Below the pieces are notes generated by a model. The model searched no databases, had not been told where the DNA came from, and saw only the letters and a list, made by a program, of their open reading frames with translations. A stretch of 64,000 nt of DNA, from NCBI GenBank assembly GCA_040954595.2, contig CM082581.2, positions 5,828,001-5,892,000 on the forward strand, written 5' to 3'. This document shows positions 1 through 11,186 of the stretch, one piece after another. Source of the DNA: Balanoglossus misakiensis (taxonomy: Eukaryota > Hemichordata). The position numbers and the translations under genes were made by a program. Position 1 is the stretch's first letter; each line of letters begins with the position of its first letter.

Positions 1-471
1 TACCGTAAAATTATAATGTTGTGAGCCGCTCCGTTGTGCAGTAATGGCGGTGTAAAAATTGCCTTCGCCATCGACGAGTACAGCCGTGTTATACCATATG
101 TGTATGCATTGAATTAGGTCAACGCATGTTGACCCATGACGTAATGGCTTCCTTTTCAACACTAAGTTAACTCTCATTAGCATATTACATACGGAGTCTA
201 TTCACTATCCAAGCTGACTAACTACTACAGGACTGACTATGGCACTGTAAATTGTGGTCCTTGACCCTCGGCATGGATATATTCAAAATTATGAATAGAG
301 GAGTTTAATAATGTTTCTAAAACCTGAGGGGGTTAATTTTTGTGTGGGTATTGCTGATATTTTTTTTTTGATTTTTTAACTTCAAGGTCACTTTGAATTT
401 CGTGATCACAATTTTGTCAGTGGAAGTAAAGAAATTCTTCTTGATAAAACTTCATGAAAAATCACATGTAG
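1..471. other. Unique non-coding sequence at left edge
   Basis: I see no gene, repeat unit or RNA here. The stretch is AT-rich, with stop codons in every frame, and it does not match the duplicated unit that starts at 472. Confidence 0.5.
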
Positions 472-1237
472 TACACTCATAGTACCAGTAATGTGCCTGG
501 GGTGAAATAATTGTCAGAAATGGGTTGCAAGTTGCCAAACTTCCGTTCTGAAAAAAGTTGAAAAACTGTATGCAAATGAGGAATTCAAACGTTACTGGCC
601 AATTCAAGTGTTTGCATTGCATAATCCCCTGCTGTGTAATTACCCCAGTTGCGACCTGACTGTCGCCTCACACTGTATAAAAAAAACACGTCGCCGTTCC
701 CTACATCTGATTTTAATCAAATTGTCTCGGCCCATGCACGATCTCAAACACATTGTACCAGTTTGATCTCATGTCAAGCTGTGTGGACACTAGAGAATAA
801 TTATGGAACTGCAATGACAACGGTACAACCACGAATAAAGGCGGGTTCTGCATGAAAGGAAACGAAAGGTTGGGGAACTGGGCATCTGTTTACTGAACCC
901 AATACTTATTTTGTAAAAAAGATCAATGTGAAAATGGCGATTGGCGTGTGCTTTCACAGCATGCAGTGGTTTTACCGAGAGTTTCACATGTAAACTGAAA
1001 CGTACCCAGATGAAATACACGGCTGGGGGTGGGGGGTGGGCAAACGTTTGGCTCGTGGTGATCTAAATTATTGCAAATGTGACAACATAAATATTTCAAG
1101 CTGTTACATTTCTGTTCAGTATGTTTACACTCTTTGTCAGAATACCAGCTGGTTACAATAAACGCGTCTTCAGTGAAATCAGAAAACAACTGGTTGAACT
1201 TTCGGACCTCTTGAACTTGTCCAATGTGTTTCTTATT

Positions 1238-1388
1238 AGGGCCCAAGCCCAGCAGGCTTGGGCCCTATTGGTTTTACTGGGGTTTTTTAGGGCACAAGCC
1301 AAGCAGGCTTGTGCCCTATTGGTATTACTGGGGTTTTTAGGGTACAAGCCAAGCAGGCTTGTGCCCTATTGGTATTACTGGGGTTTTT
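1238..1388. repeat. Three ~50-bp tandem palindromic repeats
   Basis: Three units start at about 1238, 1289 and 1339. Each contains an inverted repeat of the form GGGCACAAGCC-AAGCA-GGCTTGTGCCC, then TATTGGTATTACTGGGG and a T-run. The first unit has GGGCCC arms; the next two have mainly GGGCAC or GGGTAC arms. A run of about 29 T follows at 1393-1421. The position at the left end of the insertion suggests a terminal hairpin array. Confidence 0.8.
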
Positions 1389-1390
1389 CA

Positions 1391-1421
<31 letters not shown>

Positions 1422-1885
1422 CTTGTGTAGTTTTTTTGGCACAGGTAGATCTTGAAAACGGCTGAACCTACAAATCTCAAATTTGGCACAGTGGTGCAGG
1501 CCTATGGGAGCTGGTGCAGTACATTTGTGAATTTTTAATAAGTCATGTGACCTGATGACCATATATGGGGAAAGTTTTCAAATGGGCCTAATTTGCATAT
1601 GAATGGAGATATCAAAATTCTTTTAGCAATTTTTGCGGACCATGTGGTCAGTGTCCTACATGCCAAATGTCAAGGCCTCGGGCCAAGTCTATTTTGAGAA
1701 GAAGACGTTTTTATTTTTCATATTTTTGGACCCAGCCATAGGCCTTTACTTTCTATTGTTAAGCTTTGACGCTATGTCCACGTCGACTGTGCAATGGTCC
1801 TGTACAGTGACTCTCTATTGGCCCGTGAGCAGAATGGGACCACAATAAAAGGCAAAATTTTGGGCTCACCTGTAACACCTGCTTA

Positions 1886-4800
1886 ACTCATTAATTATGT
1901 GCATACCTAATTCCAGGCTAACCAATATGGCTAGAGGTTTTGTTCTTGTGGGACATGGACCAGTATGGGATCAAAAAAATTTGCCCAAATTTTGGGTGAC
2001 CTCAGGTGACCTTTGACCTACTTTCCTATATCTCGGCATCCACAGCAGGTACAGACTTGGCGTTTGGAGGGTTGTGACAAAAATTGAAAAGCCAAAATTG
2101 GGGGTCACCTGTGACACCTGCTGATCTCATTAATTATGTGCATACCTAATTCCAGGCTAGCCAATAGGGCCAGAGGTTTGATTTTTGTTGAACATGGACC
2201 AGTATGGGTTTAAAATTTCTTGCCCAATTTTGGGTGACCTCCGGTGACCTTTGACCTACTTTACCATATCTCGGCAACCAGCGCAGATACAGCCTTGGCA
2301 TTTGGAGGCATGGAACTCCTAATGGAGCCTTATACTTTACCTCATTAATTATGTGCATATCTAATTCTAGGCGAACCAATAGGGCTAGAGGTCTGGTTTT
2401 TCTTGGACCTGGACTAGTATGGGGTCATTTTTTTTGCCCAACTTTTGGGTGGCCTCAGGTGACCTTTGACCTACTTTCCTATATCTCGACATCCAGAACA
2501 GGTACAGCATTTGTGTTTGGATGGATCGAACTATTAATGCAGTCTTACACTTTACATCATTAATTATGTGCATATCTAATTTCAGACAAAGCAATAGGGC
2601 TAGAGGTCTGGTTTCTGTTGGACCTGGACTAGTATGGGGGTCAAAACTTTTTGCCCAAATTTTTGGTGACCACATATGACCTTTGACCTTCGGCTTAAGC
2701 TTGTGCCCGTCATCGCTGCTTGCAGCTATATTTCATCTTTTTTTTTTTCTTGTGTAGTTTTTTTGCTCAGGTAGATCTTGAAAACGGCTGAACCTACAAA
2801 TCTCAAACTTGGCACAATGGTGCAGGTCTATGAGAGCTCGTGCAGTACCCTCGTGAATGTGTAATTAGTCACATGACCTGATGACCATATATGGGCAAAG
2901 TTTTCAAATGGGCCTAATTTGCATATGAATGACGATATCAAAATTCTGTGCAATCATTTTGCGGACCATATGGTCAGTGTCCTACATGCTAAATTTCAAG
3001 GCTCTGGGCCAAGTCAATTTTGAGAAGAAGATTTTTAAATATTATATTTCATATTTTTTGGACCCAGCCATAGGCCTATACTTTCTATAGTTAAGCTATG
3101 ATGCTATGTCCACATCTGTGCAATGGTCCTGTACTGTGACTCTCTATTGGCCCGTGAGCAAAATGGGACCAAAATAAAAGGCAAAATTTTGGGCTCACCT
3201 GTAACACCTGCTTAACTCATTAATTATGTGCATACCTAATTCTGGGCTAACTAATAGGGCTAGAGGTTTTGTGCTTGTGGGACATGGACCAGTATAGGGT
3301 AAAAAAAAATTGCCCAAATTTTGGGTGACCTCAGGTGACCTTTGACCTACTTTCCTATATCTCGGCATCCAGAGCAGGTACAGACTTGGCGTTTGGAGAG
3401 TTGGGACTAAAATTTAAAAGCCAAAATTGAGGGTCACCTGTGACATCTGCTTATCTCATTAATTATGTGCATACCTAATTCCAGGCCAACCAATAGGACT
3501 AGAGGTTCGATTTTTGCTGAACATGAACCAGTATGGGGTCAACATTTCTTGCCCAAATTTTGGGTGACCTCAGGTGACCTTTGACCTACTTTCCTATATC
3601 TCGGCATCCAGAGCAGGTACAGACTTGGCGTTTGGAGGGTTGGGACTAAAATTTAAAAGCCAAAATTGAGGGTCACCTGTGACATCTGCTTATCTCATTA
3701 ATTATGTGCATACCTAATTCCAGGCCAACCAATAGGACTAGAGGTTTGATTTTTGCTGAACATGAACCAGTATGGGGTCAAAATTTCTTGCCCAAATTTT
3801 GGGTGACCTCAGGTGACCTTTGACCTACTTTACCATATCTCGGCATGCACAGCAGCTACAGCCTTGGCATTTGGAGGGATGGAACTCCTGATGGAGCCTT
3901 ACACTTTACCTCATTAATTATGCACATACATAATTGTAGGTGAACCAATAGGGCTAGAGGTTTTGCTCTTGTGGGACATGGATCAGTATGGGGTCAAAAA
4001 TTTTGCCCAAATTTTGGGTGACCTCAGGCGACCTTTGACCTACTTTGCTATATCTTGACATCCAGAACAGGTACAGCATTTGTGTTTGGATGGATCGAAC
4101 TATTAATGGAGTCTTACACTTTACATCATTAATTATGTGCATATCTAATTTCAGACAAACCAATAGGGCTAGAGGTCAGGTTTCTGTTGGACCTGGACTA
4201 GTATGGGGGTCAAAACTTTTTGCCCAAATTTTGGGTGACCACATATGACCTTTGACCTTCGGCTTAAGCTTGTGCCCGTCATCGCTGCTTGCAGCTATAT
4301 TCTTCTACTTCTTTTTCTTGTGTAGTTTTTTTCGTCAAGTACATCTTGAAAACAGCTGAACCTACAAATCTCAAACTTGGCACAATGGTGCAGGCCAATG
4401 AGAGCATGAGTTGTACCCTTGTGAATGTTTAATTAGTCACATGACCTGATGACCATATATGGGCAAAGTTTTCAAATGGGCCTAATTTGCATATGAATGA
4501 TGATATCAAAATTCTGTGCAATCATTTTGCGGACCATATGGTCAGTGTCCTACATGCTAAATTTCAAGGCTCTGGGCCAAGTCAATTTTGAGAAGAAGAT
4601 TTTTAAATATTATATTTCATATTTTTTGGACCCAGCCATAGGCCTATACTTTCTATAGTTAAGCTATGATGCTATGTCCACATCTGTGCAATGGTCCTGT
4701 ACTGTGATTCTCTATTGGCCCGTGAGCAAAATGGGACCAAAATAAAAGGCAAAATTTTGGGCTCACCTGTAACACCTGCTTAACTCATTAATTATGTGCA

Positions 4801-5371
4801 TACCTAATTCTGGGCTAACTAATAGGGCTAGAGGTTTTGTGCTTATGGGACATGGACCAGTATAGGGTAAAAAAAAATTGCCCAAATTTTGGGTGACCTC
4901 AGGTGACCTTTGACCTACTTTCCTATATCTCGGCATCCAGAGCAGGTACAGACTTGGCGTTTGGAGGGTTGGGACTAAAATTTAAAAGCCAAAATTGAGG
5001 GTCACCTGTGACACCTGCTTATCTCATTAATTATGTGCATACCTAATTCCAGGCCAACCAATAGGAATAGAGGTTTGGTTTTTGCTTAACATGAACCAGT
5101 ATGGGGTCAAAATTTCTTGCCCAAATTTTGGGTGACCTCAGGTGACCTTTGACCTACTTTACCATATCTCGGCATGCACAGCAGCTACAGCCTTGGCATT
5201 TGGAGGGATGGAACTCCTGATGGAGCCTTACACTTTACCTCATTAATTATGCACATACATAATTGTAGGCGAACCAATAGGGCTAGAGATTTTGTTCTTG
5301 TGGGACACGGACCAGTATGGGGTCAAAATTTCTTCCCCAAATTTTGGGTGACCACTTATGACCTTTGACCT
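1886..5371. repeat. Long-period (~215-240 bp) tandem repeat array inside the insertion
   Basis: About twelve units share this order of blocks: CTCATTAATTATGTGCATA, CCAATAGGGCTAGAGGT, GACATGGACCAGTATGGGG, GCCCAAATTTTGGGTGACC, TGACCTTTGACCT, then TATCTCGGCATCCAGAGCAGG. Units start with the CATTAATTATG block near 1890, 2130, 2343, 2560, 3217, 3457, 3696, 3911, 4127, 4786, 5026 and 5241. The stretch 2920-3530 is nearly identical to 4490-5100, so whole modules were amplified recently. Short open frames here are repeat translations and not genes. Confidence 0.85.
2007..5371 (-). promoter_or_regulatory. Array of perfect DR1 nuclear-receptor half-site pairs
   Basis: The - strand reads AGGTCAAAGGTCA, two AGGTCA half-sites one base apart, which is the consensus DR1 bound by HNF4, RXR/PPAR and COUP-TF type receptors. 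Perfect copies (as TGACCTTTGACCT on +) lie at 2007, 2245, 2460, 2677, 3336, 3575, 3814, 4246, 4904, 5143 and 5359. A one-base variant is at 4029. In several units a third half-site four bases away adds a DR4 (AGGTCA-CCTG-AGGTCA). The motif is directly visible; receptor binding or activity is inference, since the sites come with the repeat unit. Confidence 0.5.
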
Positions 5372-6051
5372 TCGGCTTAAGCTTGGGCCCGTCATCGCTG
5401 CTTGCAGCTATATTTAATGAAGAGATCACTTCGTACTTATTATACCTGGTAAAAATCTAAAAACGGATAATACCGCCCAAGGGGAACCAATTTGTTCTGA
5501 GAAAAACATGTTTTTTTTTTCTCAAACGCATAAGGCCAATATTTTCACACTTTTGTAATGTAAAGGCAAATAATATTCTCACAATTGACTGGCAACATTT
5601 TTTTTTTCAATCGACTGAAGTCAAATGTTCCACCCTGATGGGTAACCTAGTCTGAATCAGTTCTTTTTATAGTAAAGATTAGATCGTAAATCGTCCTTTT
5701 CGTTCAGTACTTCACATACACGGTGAGATATATTTATTAAATATCAAAAATGCGTTTCTTTTTGCCGTCATTGTCCTGGCCTTCAGCTATTAGGAGCAAT
5801 TTACTTTAAACTCAGTCATTACGGGCAAGATTTGACTTTTGACGCCCGCTGTAGTATTAGCGGTGTATACATGTATATTACCTTTAAAAATTAGTTTAAA
5901 ATTTCAGCGGCAAGCCTTATTATTTCTGAGAACAGCGGTTCAAACGAAACAGACTATTAAACGCTTGTCTTCATGCTGTCTTCATCAAAACTCTGAAATC
6001 GGCGGGGAAAGGTCGACAAACTTGCAAACAAGACACTATGCAGCCATCTCA

Positions 6052-7446
6052 TACACTCATAGTACCAGTAATGTGCCTGGGGTGAAATAATTGTCAGAAA
6101 TGGGTTGCAAGGTGCTAAACTTCCGTTCTGAAAAAAGTTGAAAAACTGTATGCAAATGAGGAATTCAAACGTTACTGGCCAATTCAAGTGTTTGCATTGC
6201 ATAATCCCCTGCTGTGTAATTACCCCAGTTGCGACCTGACTGTCGCCTCACACTGTATAAAAAAAACACGTCGCCGTTCCCTACATCTGATTTTAATCAA
6301 ATTGTCTCGGCCCATGCACGATCTCAAACACATTGTACCAGTTTGATCTCATGTCAAGCTGTGTGGACACTAGAGAATAATTATGGAACTGCAATGACAA
6401 CGGTACAACCACGAATAAAGGCGGGTTCTGCATGAAAGGAAACGAAAGGTTGGGGAACTGGCCATCTGTTTACTGAACCCAATACTTATTTTGTAAAAAA
6501 GATCAATGTGAAAATGGCGATTGGCGTGTGCTTTCACAGCATGCAGTGGTTTTACCGAGAGTTTCACATGTAAACTGAAACGTACCCAGATGAAATACAC
6601 GGCTGGGGGTGGGGGTGGGCAAACGTTTGGCTCGTGGTGATCTAAATTATTGCAAATGTGACAACATAAATATTTCAAGCTGTTACATTTCTGTTCAGTA
6701 TGTTTACACTCTTTGTCAGAATACCAGCTGGTTACAATAAACGCGTCTTCAGTGAAATCAGAAAACAACTGGTTGAACTTTCGGACCTCTTGAAATTGTC
6801 CAATGTGTTTCTTATTAATGAAGAGATCACTTCGTACTTATTATACCTGGTAAAAATCTAAAAACGGATAATACCGCCCAAGGGGAACCAATTTGTTCTG
6901 AGAAAAACATGTTTTTTTTTCTCAAACGCATAAGGCCAATATTTTCACACTTTTGTAATGCAAAGGCAAATACTATTCTCACAATTGACTGGCAACATTT
7001 TTTTTCAATCGACTGAAGTCAAATGTTCCACCCTGATGGGTAACCTAGTCGGAATCAGTTCTTCTTTTAGTAAAGATTAGATCGTAAATCGTCCTTTTCG
7101 TTCAGTACTTCACATACACGGTGAGATATATTTATTAAATATCGAAAATGCGTTTCTTTTTGCCGTCATTGTCCTGGCCTTCAGCCATTAGGAGCAATTT
7201 ACTTTAAACTCAGTCATTACGGGCAAGATTTGACGTTTGACGCCCGCTGTAGTATTCGCGGTGTATATGTTACCTTTCAAAATTAGTTTAAAATTTCAGC
7301 GGCAAGCCTTATTATTTCTGAGAACAGTGGTTCAAACGAAACAGACTATTAAACGCTTGTCTTCATGCTGTCTTCATCAAAACTCTGAAATCGGCGGGGA
7401 AAGGTCGACAAACTTGCAAACAAGACACTATGCAGCCAGCTCTGCA
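6052..7446. repeat. Tandem duplication unit U, copy 2 (uninterrupted)
   Basis: This is the intact counterpart of copy 1. It gives the empty site for the 4.2 kb insertion at about 6818 and continues without a break into the 5' region of C1q gene A. It differs from copy 1 by a few substitutions and by homopolymer lengths. I see no credible gene in it. Confidence 0.85.
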
Positions 7447-7859
7447 ACCGATTGTTGATTGGTTACGCCCGCACTCACCATAACTTCCATATACGGCATA
7501 AATTTCACGAAAACGTTTACGCTTCGCGAACAATGGGCAGGTACCAAGCAGATGGGGGAGGGTATTTCTTCATTAATGATACATTCAAATAACTAGTAGC
7601 CCCAGTTACTATTATTTTTGAGGTTAAATTTTAACGTTATAAACAAGTAAAAGTTGAATACTTCTGCTCAATTTGTATGTCGTTAAGTTTGAACAAAACT
7701 TATCGTGTTGTCAAATCCTTAGAAAACGATTCCCTCCCTTCTCTAGTAATGTGCGGTACTAACATTTCAGTATTTATTGAACATATCTTCACTTACTAAT
7801 CCATTGCCGTGAGAGCTTTGACAGAGGCAACAAGTTCCACAAGGACGCGAACACAAAAC

Positions 7860-7930
7860 TGTCCAACGTTCTGAGAAGAGAAAGCAGTACACGTAGGAGA
7901 TTAATTTTGAAGATTTCAAATGAGCTTAAG
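7860..7930 (+). other. Candidate 5' non-coding exon of C1q gene A
   Basis: A conserved stretch ending CTTAAG|GTATGTG (donor at 7931) is present ahead of genes A, B and C and is better conserved in gene C than the DNA around it. The coding exon starts immediately after a pyrimidine tract and CAG, at 9743. An untranslated leader exon spliced across about 1.8 kb would explain both. The exon start is not defined by the sequence. Confidence 0.35.
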
Positions 7931-8086
7931 GTATGTGATGATTTTCTCCGAAATGTAGCACCCATGCATATAAATTCTTCGCTAAATTTCCGTTGAACAC
8001 GATTGGAAGTTTTTCTTTGGATAATTGCGTTTGTGAGAGAGAACACATTACGTGATAATAGTACACTGGCCAAATGAATGACACTT

Positions 8087-9558
8087 TCTCCCTATATACT
8101 CACTTTCACATCGCAACATAGGGACCACGTACCATTAAAATATGCAGTAAGGAATTGATTTTTATCCGCCATTACCAAATTAGGGATTGTTCAATTATGA
8201 CTGCCGGAATGGATTGGTAAACTCCGGGGGTGGGGGTTGCGTCTTAAAATATGACATTTAAAGGTTGTACGTTTATACACATACGTGCATGAAACGGAGA
8301 TGACTCGCTTAATTTTCGCAGCTAAGTTAAATCTACTGCATATTACTTATGGAGTAAGTATTGCTGGTCAATCAATCTTTATAATTTATCACTGTGATAC
8401 ATAGAGAGTAATAGAATCTCACACTCCCAAGGACCTGGGATCGTATTTCTCACATGAGTTGGGGATTTTTTGTCCCACACGAGCCGCAGGCGAGTGTGGG
8501 ACAAAATATCCCCGACGAGTGTGAGAAATACGATCCCAGGTCCTTGGTGTGTGAGATTCTTTTTCTCACACGACCAGAAATTTGCGATATTAACGTTTAT
8601 TTACAATAAAAGCACTAAATCTATAAAATACCAACTGATAACTGCATGTCCAGTCATATGTTGATCCGCCCCGCAAAACATAGTCCCCATTTCATCACGA
8701 GTTTACAGTACACACATGCTACAAAAATGTGCTCAACACATTAAAATATTGAGACTGTTTCCAGTGGCATAAATTCGCGCGATATCTAGAAAATACAACC
8801 GTTTTTTTAGTCTGTCGCCAACCACGTACACCACTGTCGTCTGCACATGACCTGATCACATTGTAGTTCGGGTTTGTGTACAACTTGTGTTCTACACATC
8901 ACACAATTGGATAATATTTGCTCATTCTGAGGGGTATGAATATCATATTATCCAATCAGAGCTCGTGTCAGATAACAGTTGTCTGTGTGCGCATTAACAC
9001 AGAGTGTGGGATCAATTTTATCCCACACTCTCTATCCCACTCTCCCAGCGGCCAGGAGTGTGAGAAAGTGTGATACAATGTAAACTAATAAGTGAAGTAT
9101 TGCACATTTGTTTACCGAGTACCAAGCGGAAGGGAAACAACTGGAACGATTCTCCCTATATACTCACTTTCACATCGCAACATAGGGACCACGTACCATT
9201 AAAATATGCAGTAAGGAATTGATTTTTATCCGCCATTACCAAATTAGGGATTGTTCAATTATGACTGCCGGAATGGATTGGTAAACTCCGGGGGTGGGGG
9301 TTGCGTCTTAAAATATGACATTTAAAGGTTGTACGTTTATACACATACGTGCATGAAACGGAGATGAGTCGCTTAATTTTCGCAGCTAAGTTAAATCTAC
9401 TGCATATTACTTATGGAGTAAGTATTGCTGGTCAATCAATCTTTATAATTTATCACTGTGATACATAGAGGGAGTGTGATACAATGTAAACTAATAAGTG
9501 AAGCATTGCACATTTGTTTACCGAGTACCAAGCGGAAGGGAAACAACTGGAACGATTC
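8087..9558. repeat. Local tandem duplication upstream of C1q gene A
   Basis: The segment starting TCTCCCTATATACTC at 8087 repeats from 9151, and both copies run to a shared GGGAAACAACTGGAACGATTC. Copy 1 is 8087-9150 and includes a ~660-bp insertion (8408-9067). Copy 2 is 9151 to about 9558. Gene B has a single copy (from about 15498), so this duplication is private to the gene A block. Confidence 0.85.
8408..9067. mobile_element. Foldback-type insertion with terminal hairpins
   Basis: The block is missing from the second local copy (around 9468-9475) and from the gene B block (around 15820). It opens with a hairpin: TCTCACACTCCCAAGGACC near 8416 pairs with GGTCCTTGG...GTGTGAGA near 8538-8558 around a small loop near 8486. 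It closes with a second hairpin (AGAGTGTGGGAT near 9001 against ATCCCACACTCT near 9020) and AGTGTGAGAAA. No long reading frame is present, so it is a non-autonomous element of unknown family. Confidence 0.65.
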
Positions 9559-9744
9559 AAATTTGGTACATCGCTTATTTTACTATAACGAGGTTGCGCA
9601 TTTGCATGTTCTTTGACTCCTGTCCATGTTTTATGCTGTTTGCTGAGATTAGTCATGATGGGTTTTTGCATAAACTGAAGAGTGGCTATTTACACAGCAA
9701 AACTGCCCCTTGTATGAGTAAATTGACTTTTCGCTTTTTTCAGG

Positions 9745-11186
9745 ATGACTAACATCGCTGTTGTGCTGCTGCTGTTCGTGTTTGTTAGAACCTCCACCAC
9801 GCAAGACACCCGGGCCGGTGCCGACCAGTGCCTCAGTATTTGTACGGAGTCATGGCCGGATACAAGGCGACCAGTTGGACCACCAGGCCCCCCAGGGACA
9901 CCCGGCATTTCCGGTCCAGTTGGAAGACAGGGTAAGACTGATCCCCCCAAAAATGATTTTCATGTTACAGTGAGTTCAGGAAAAACTTGACGCCAATAAA
10001 CAGCCATGGATTGCTTTCTTACTAGAATTGGGTGTGTTCCTAAATTTACAATTTTTTCAAAACACCTTTATTATTTTAGTCAAATGGGTGTCCACACGTA
10101 AAAATTCGCCATGGTCATTCGAAGGCTTGGACACACTTTTTACCATATATAGGCATATATGTTGTACTTCCCTTAAAACGTGTACCAATGGGAGTGGGTG
10201 GTATAATTGTTGAAGCCTCTCTCCCACTTTGTAGGTCAGCCTGGTGTGATTGGTCCCGTTGGTACTCAAGGGGTCAAAGGTGAACCTGGTGAGAAAGGCG
10301 AGAAGGGCGATGTTGCTGTCAATGGAGATAAAGGTATTGTCTTTAACACTTTTGTATTAAGCAGCCGTTAATTGCAATACGACCAAATTCTGCTGTTGGA
10401 TAAGATTACAATTATAGTCTCAAAAGCATGGTGAGAAATAGGCTGACATCTTTATATATCCTTTTTTGTGTAATGGAATATACATTTTTCATTTATTATT
10501 AATTATTATGCACTACATGCATTTATATAGTTACTGCTTGTTTTTAATACAACATTTTATCAGAATCCATGATTCAAAAAGTTTGATGAAAGTGTTCTCC
10601 CGTCGCTTCACAATGTTTAGGTGAATCTGGGGTTAGAGGTCAAACCGGGCATCCTGGGAAAATTGGTCCACAAGGTCCAAAGGGTGAGAGCGGTGAAAAC
10701 GGGACTGATGGTGCTACAGGTGGACCTGGACTACCAGGGGTCAAGGGTCAGAGAGGTAAAACTGGCAAAGTGCAACAAACTAAGGTGTCATTCACTGTGG
10801 CAAGGCAGAGCGGTTTAGTAGGGAACGGTTCAGAGCAAACTATCACGTATACAAATGCCATATTCAAGGAAGGAGCAAATATCAATCTCGATTCAGGTGT
10901 GTTTACCTGTGAGGTTCCTGGCATCTATTACTTTTCTGTCACATTACGTTCAAATTACGGCAAAAACATTGATGTACAGCTGAAACAGAATGGTGTCGGC
11001 ATGTTTAGAATTTATTCCGGTATCTATTCAGACAACACTTTGCTATCTCAGAGTGGTATGTTACACCTGAACCGAGGTGATGAAGTCAAACTAGTGCTAC
11101 CTGGTAGTATCATTTACGGATTTCTCTATTGTGCTGGCGGTATTCCCTGTAACACCTTCAGTGGGTTCCTTATCTATCCCGACTAA
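9745..11186 (+). CDS. Secreted collagen-stalk C1q-domain protein, paralogue A
   Basis: Coding exons 9745-9931, 10235-10333 and 10621-11186 join in frame to 283 residues. Both introns are GT-AG in phase 1. Residues 1 to about 19 are a hydrophobic signal peptide. Cys29 and Cys33 precede the collagen stalk and could link chains. Residues 45-143 are about 33 Gly-X-Y triplets, broken once where AVN replaces a Gly triplet. From about 148 to the end is a C1q head, recognisable from [13 protein letters not shown] and the closing [12 protein letters not shown]. Family members form trimers that bind microbial, lipid or self ligands in extracellular fluid; the ligand here is unknown. Compared with B and C, residue 42 is Arg instead of Gly, so the stalk starts one triplet later. 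The ATG follows a TTTTTTCAGG acceptor, pointing to an upstream non-coding exon. AATAAA lies at 11655. Confidence 0.92.

Larger units (their letters stand above)
1239..5413. mobile_element. 4.2 kb insertion with internal tandem repeats and TTA target duplication
   Basis: The uninterrupted paralogue at 6813-6830 reads through TCTTATTAATGAAGAG. In copy 1 this is split: TCTTATTA lies before 1239 and TTAATGAAGAG follows 5413, so TTA (1236-1238 and 5414-5416) is the likely 3-bp target duplication. The outermost ends share an imperfect inverted GGGCCCAAGC (1239-1248, and as GCTTGGGCCC near 5381-5390). Inside are three related modules, about 1239-2731, 2732-4301 and 4302-5413. Each starts near a T-rich tract with CTTGTGTAG and ends with TCGCTGCTTGCAGCTATAT. 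No transposase or reverse transcriptase frame is visible, so the element looks non-autonomous. A PIF/Harbinger-type origin fits a 3-bp TTA duplication. A Helitron-like element with internal minisatellites is an alternative. Confidence 0.75.
472..6051. repeat. Tandem duplication unit U, copy 1 (interrupted)
   Basis: The non-coding sequence starting at 472 recurs almost base for base from 6052, and copy 1 runs directly into copy 2 at 6051/6052. Without the 4.2 kb insertion at 1239-5413, each unit is about 1.4 kb. A partial third copy, lacking the first ~250 bp, starts near 13718 ahead of C1q gene B. The unit contains G-runs (near 1023) and T-runs that vary in length between copies. Open frames in it are broken by these indels, so it is unlikely to be coding. 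It appears to be part of the segment that was duplicated with the C1q genes. Confidence 0.85.

Noticed and set aside
1886-5371. CRISPR-like array
   Set aside because: The repeated blocks are long and the sequence between them is also repeated. This is a tandem repeat in a eukaryotic mobile element.
6370-6768. 132-codon - strand frame in unit U
   Set aside because: Broken by G-run indels and stops in the other two copies, and no recognisable domain.
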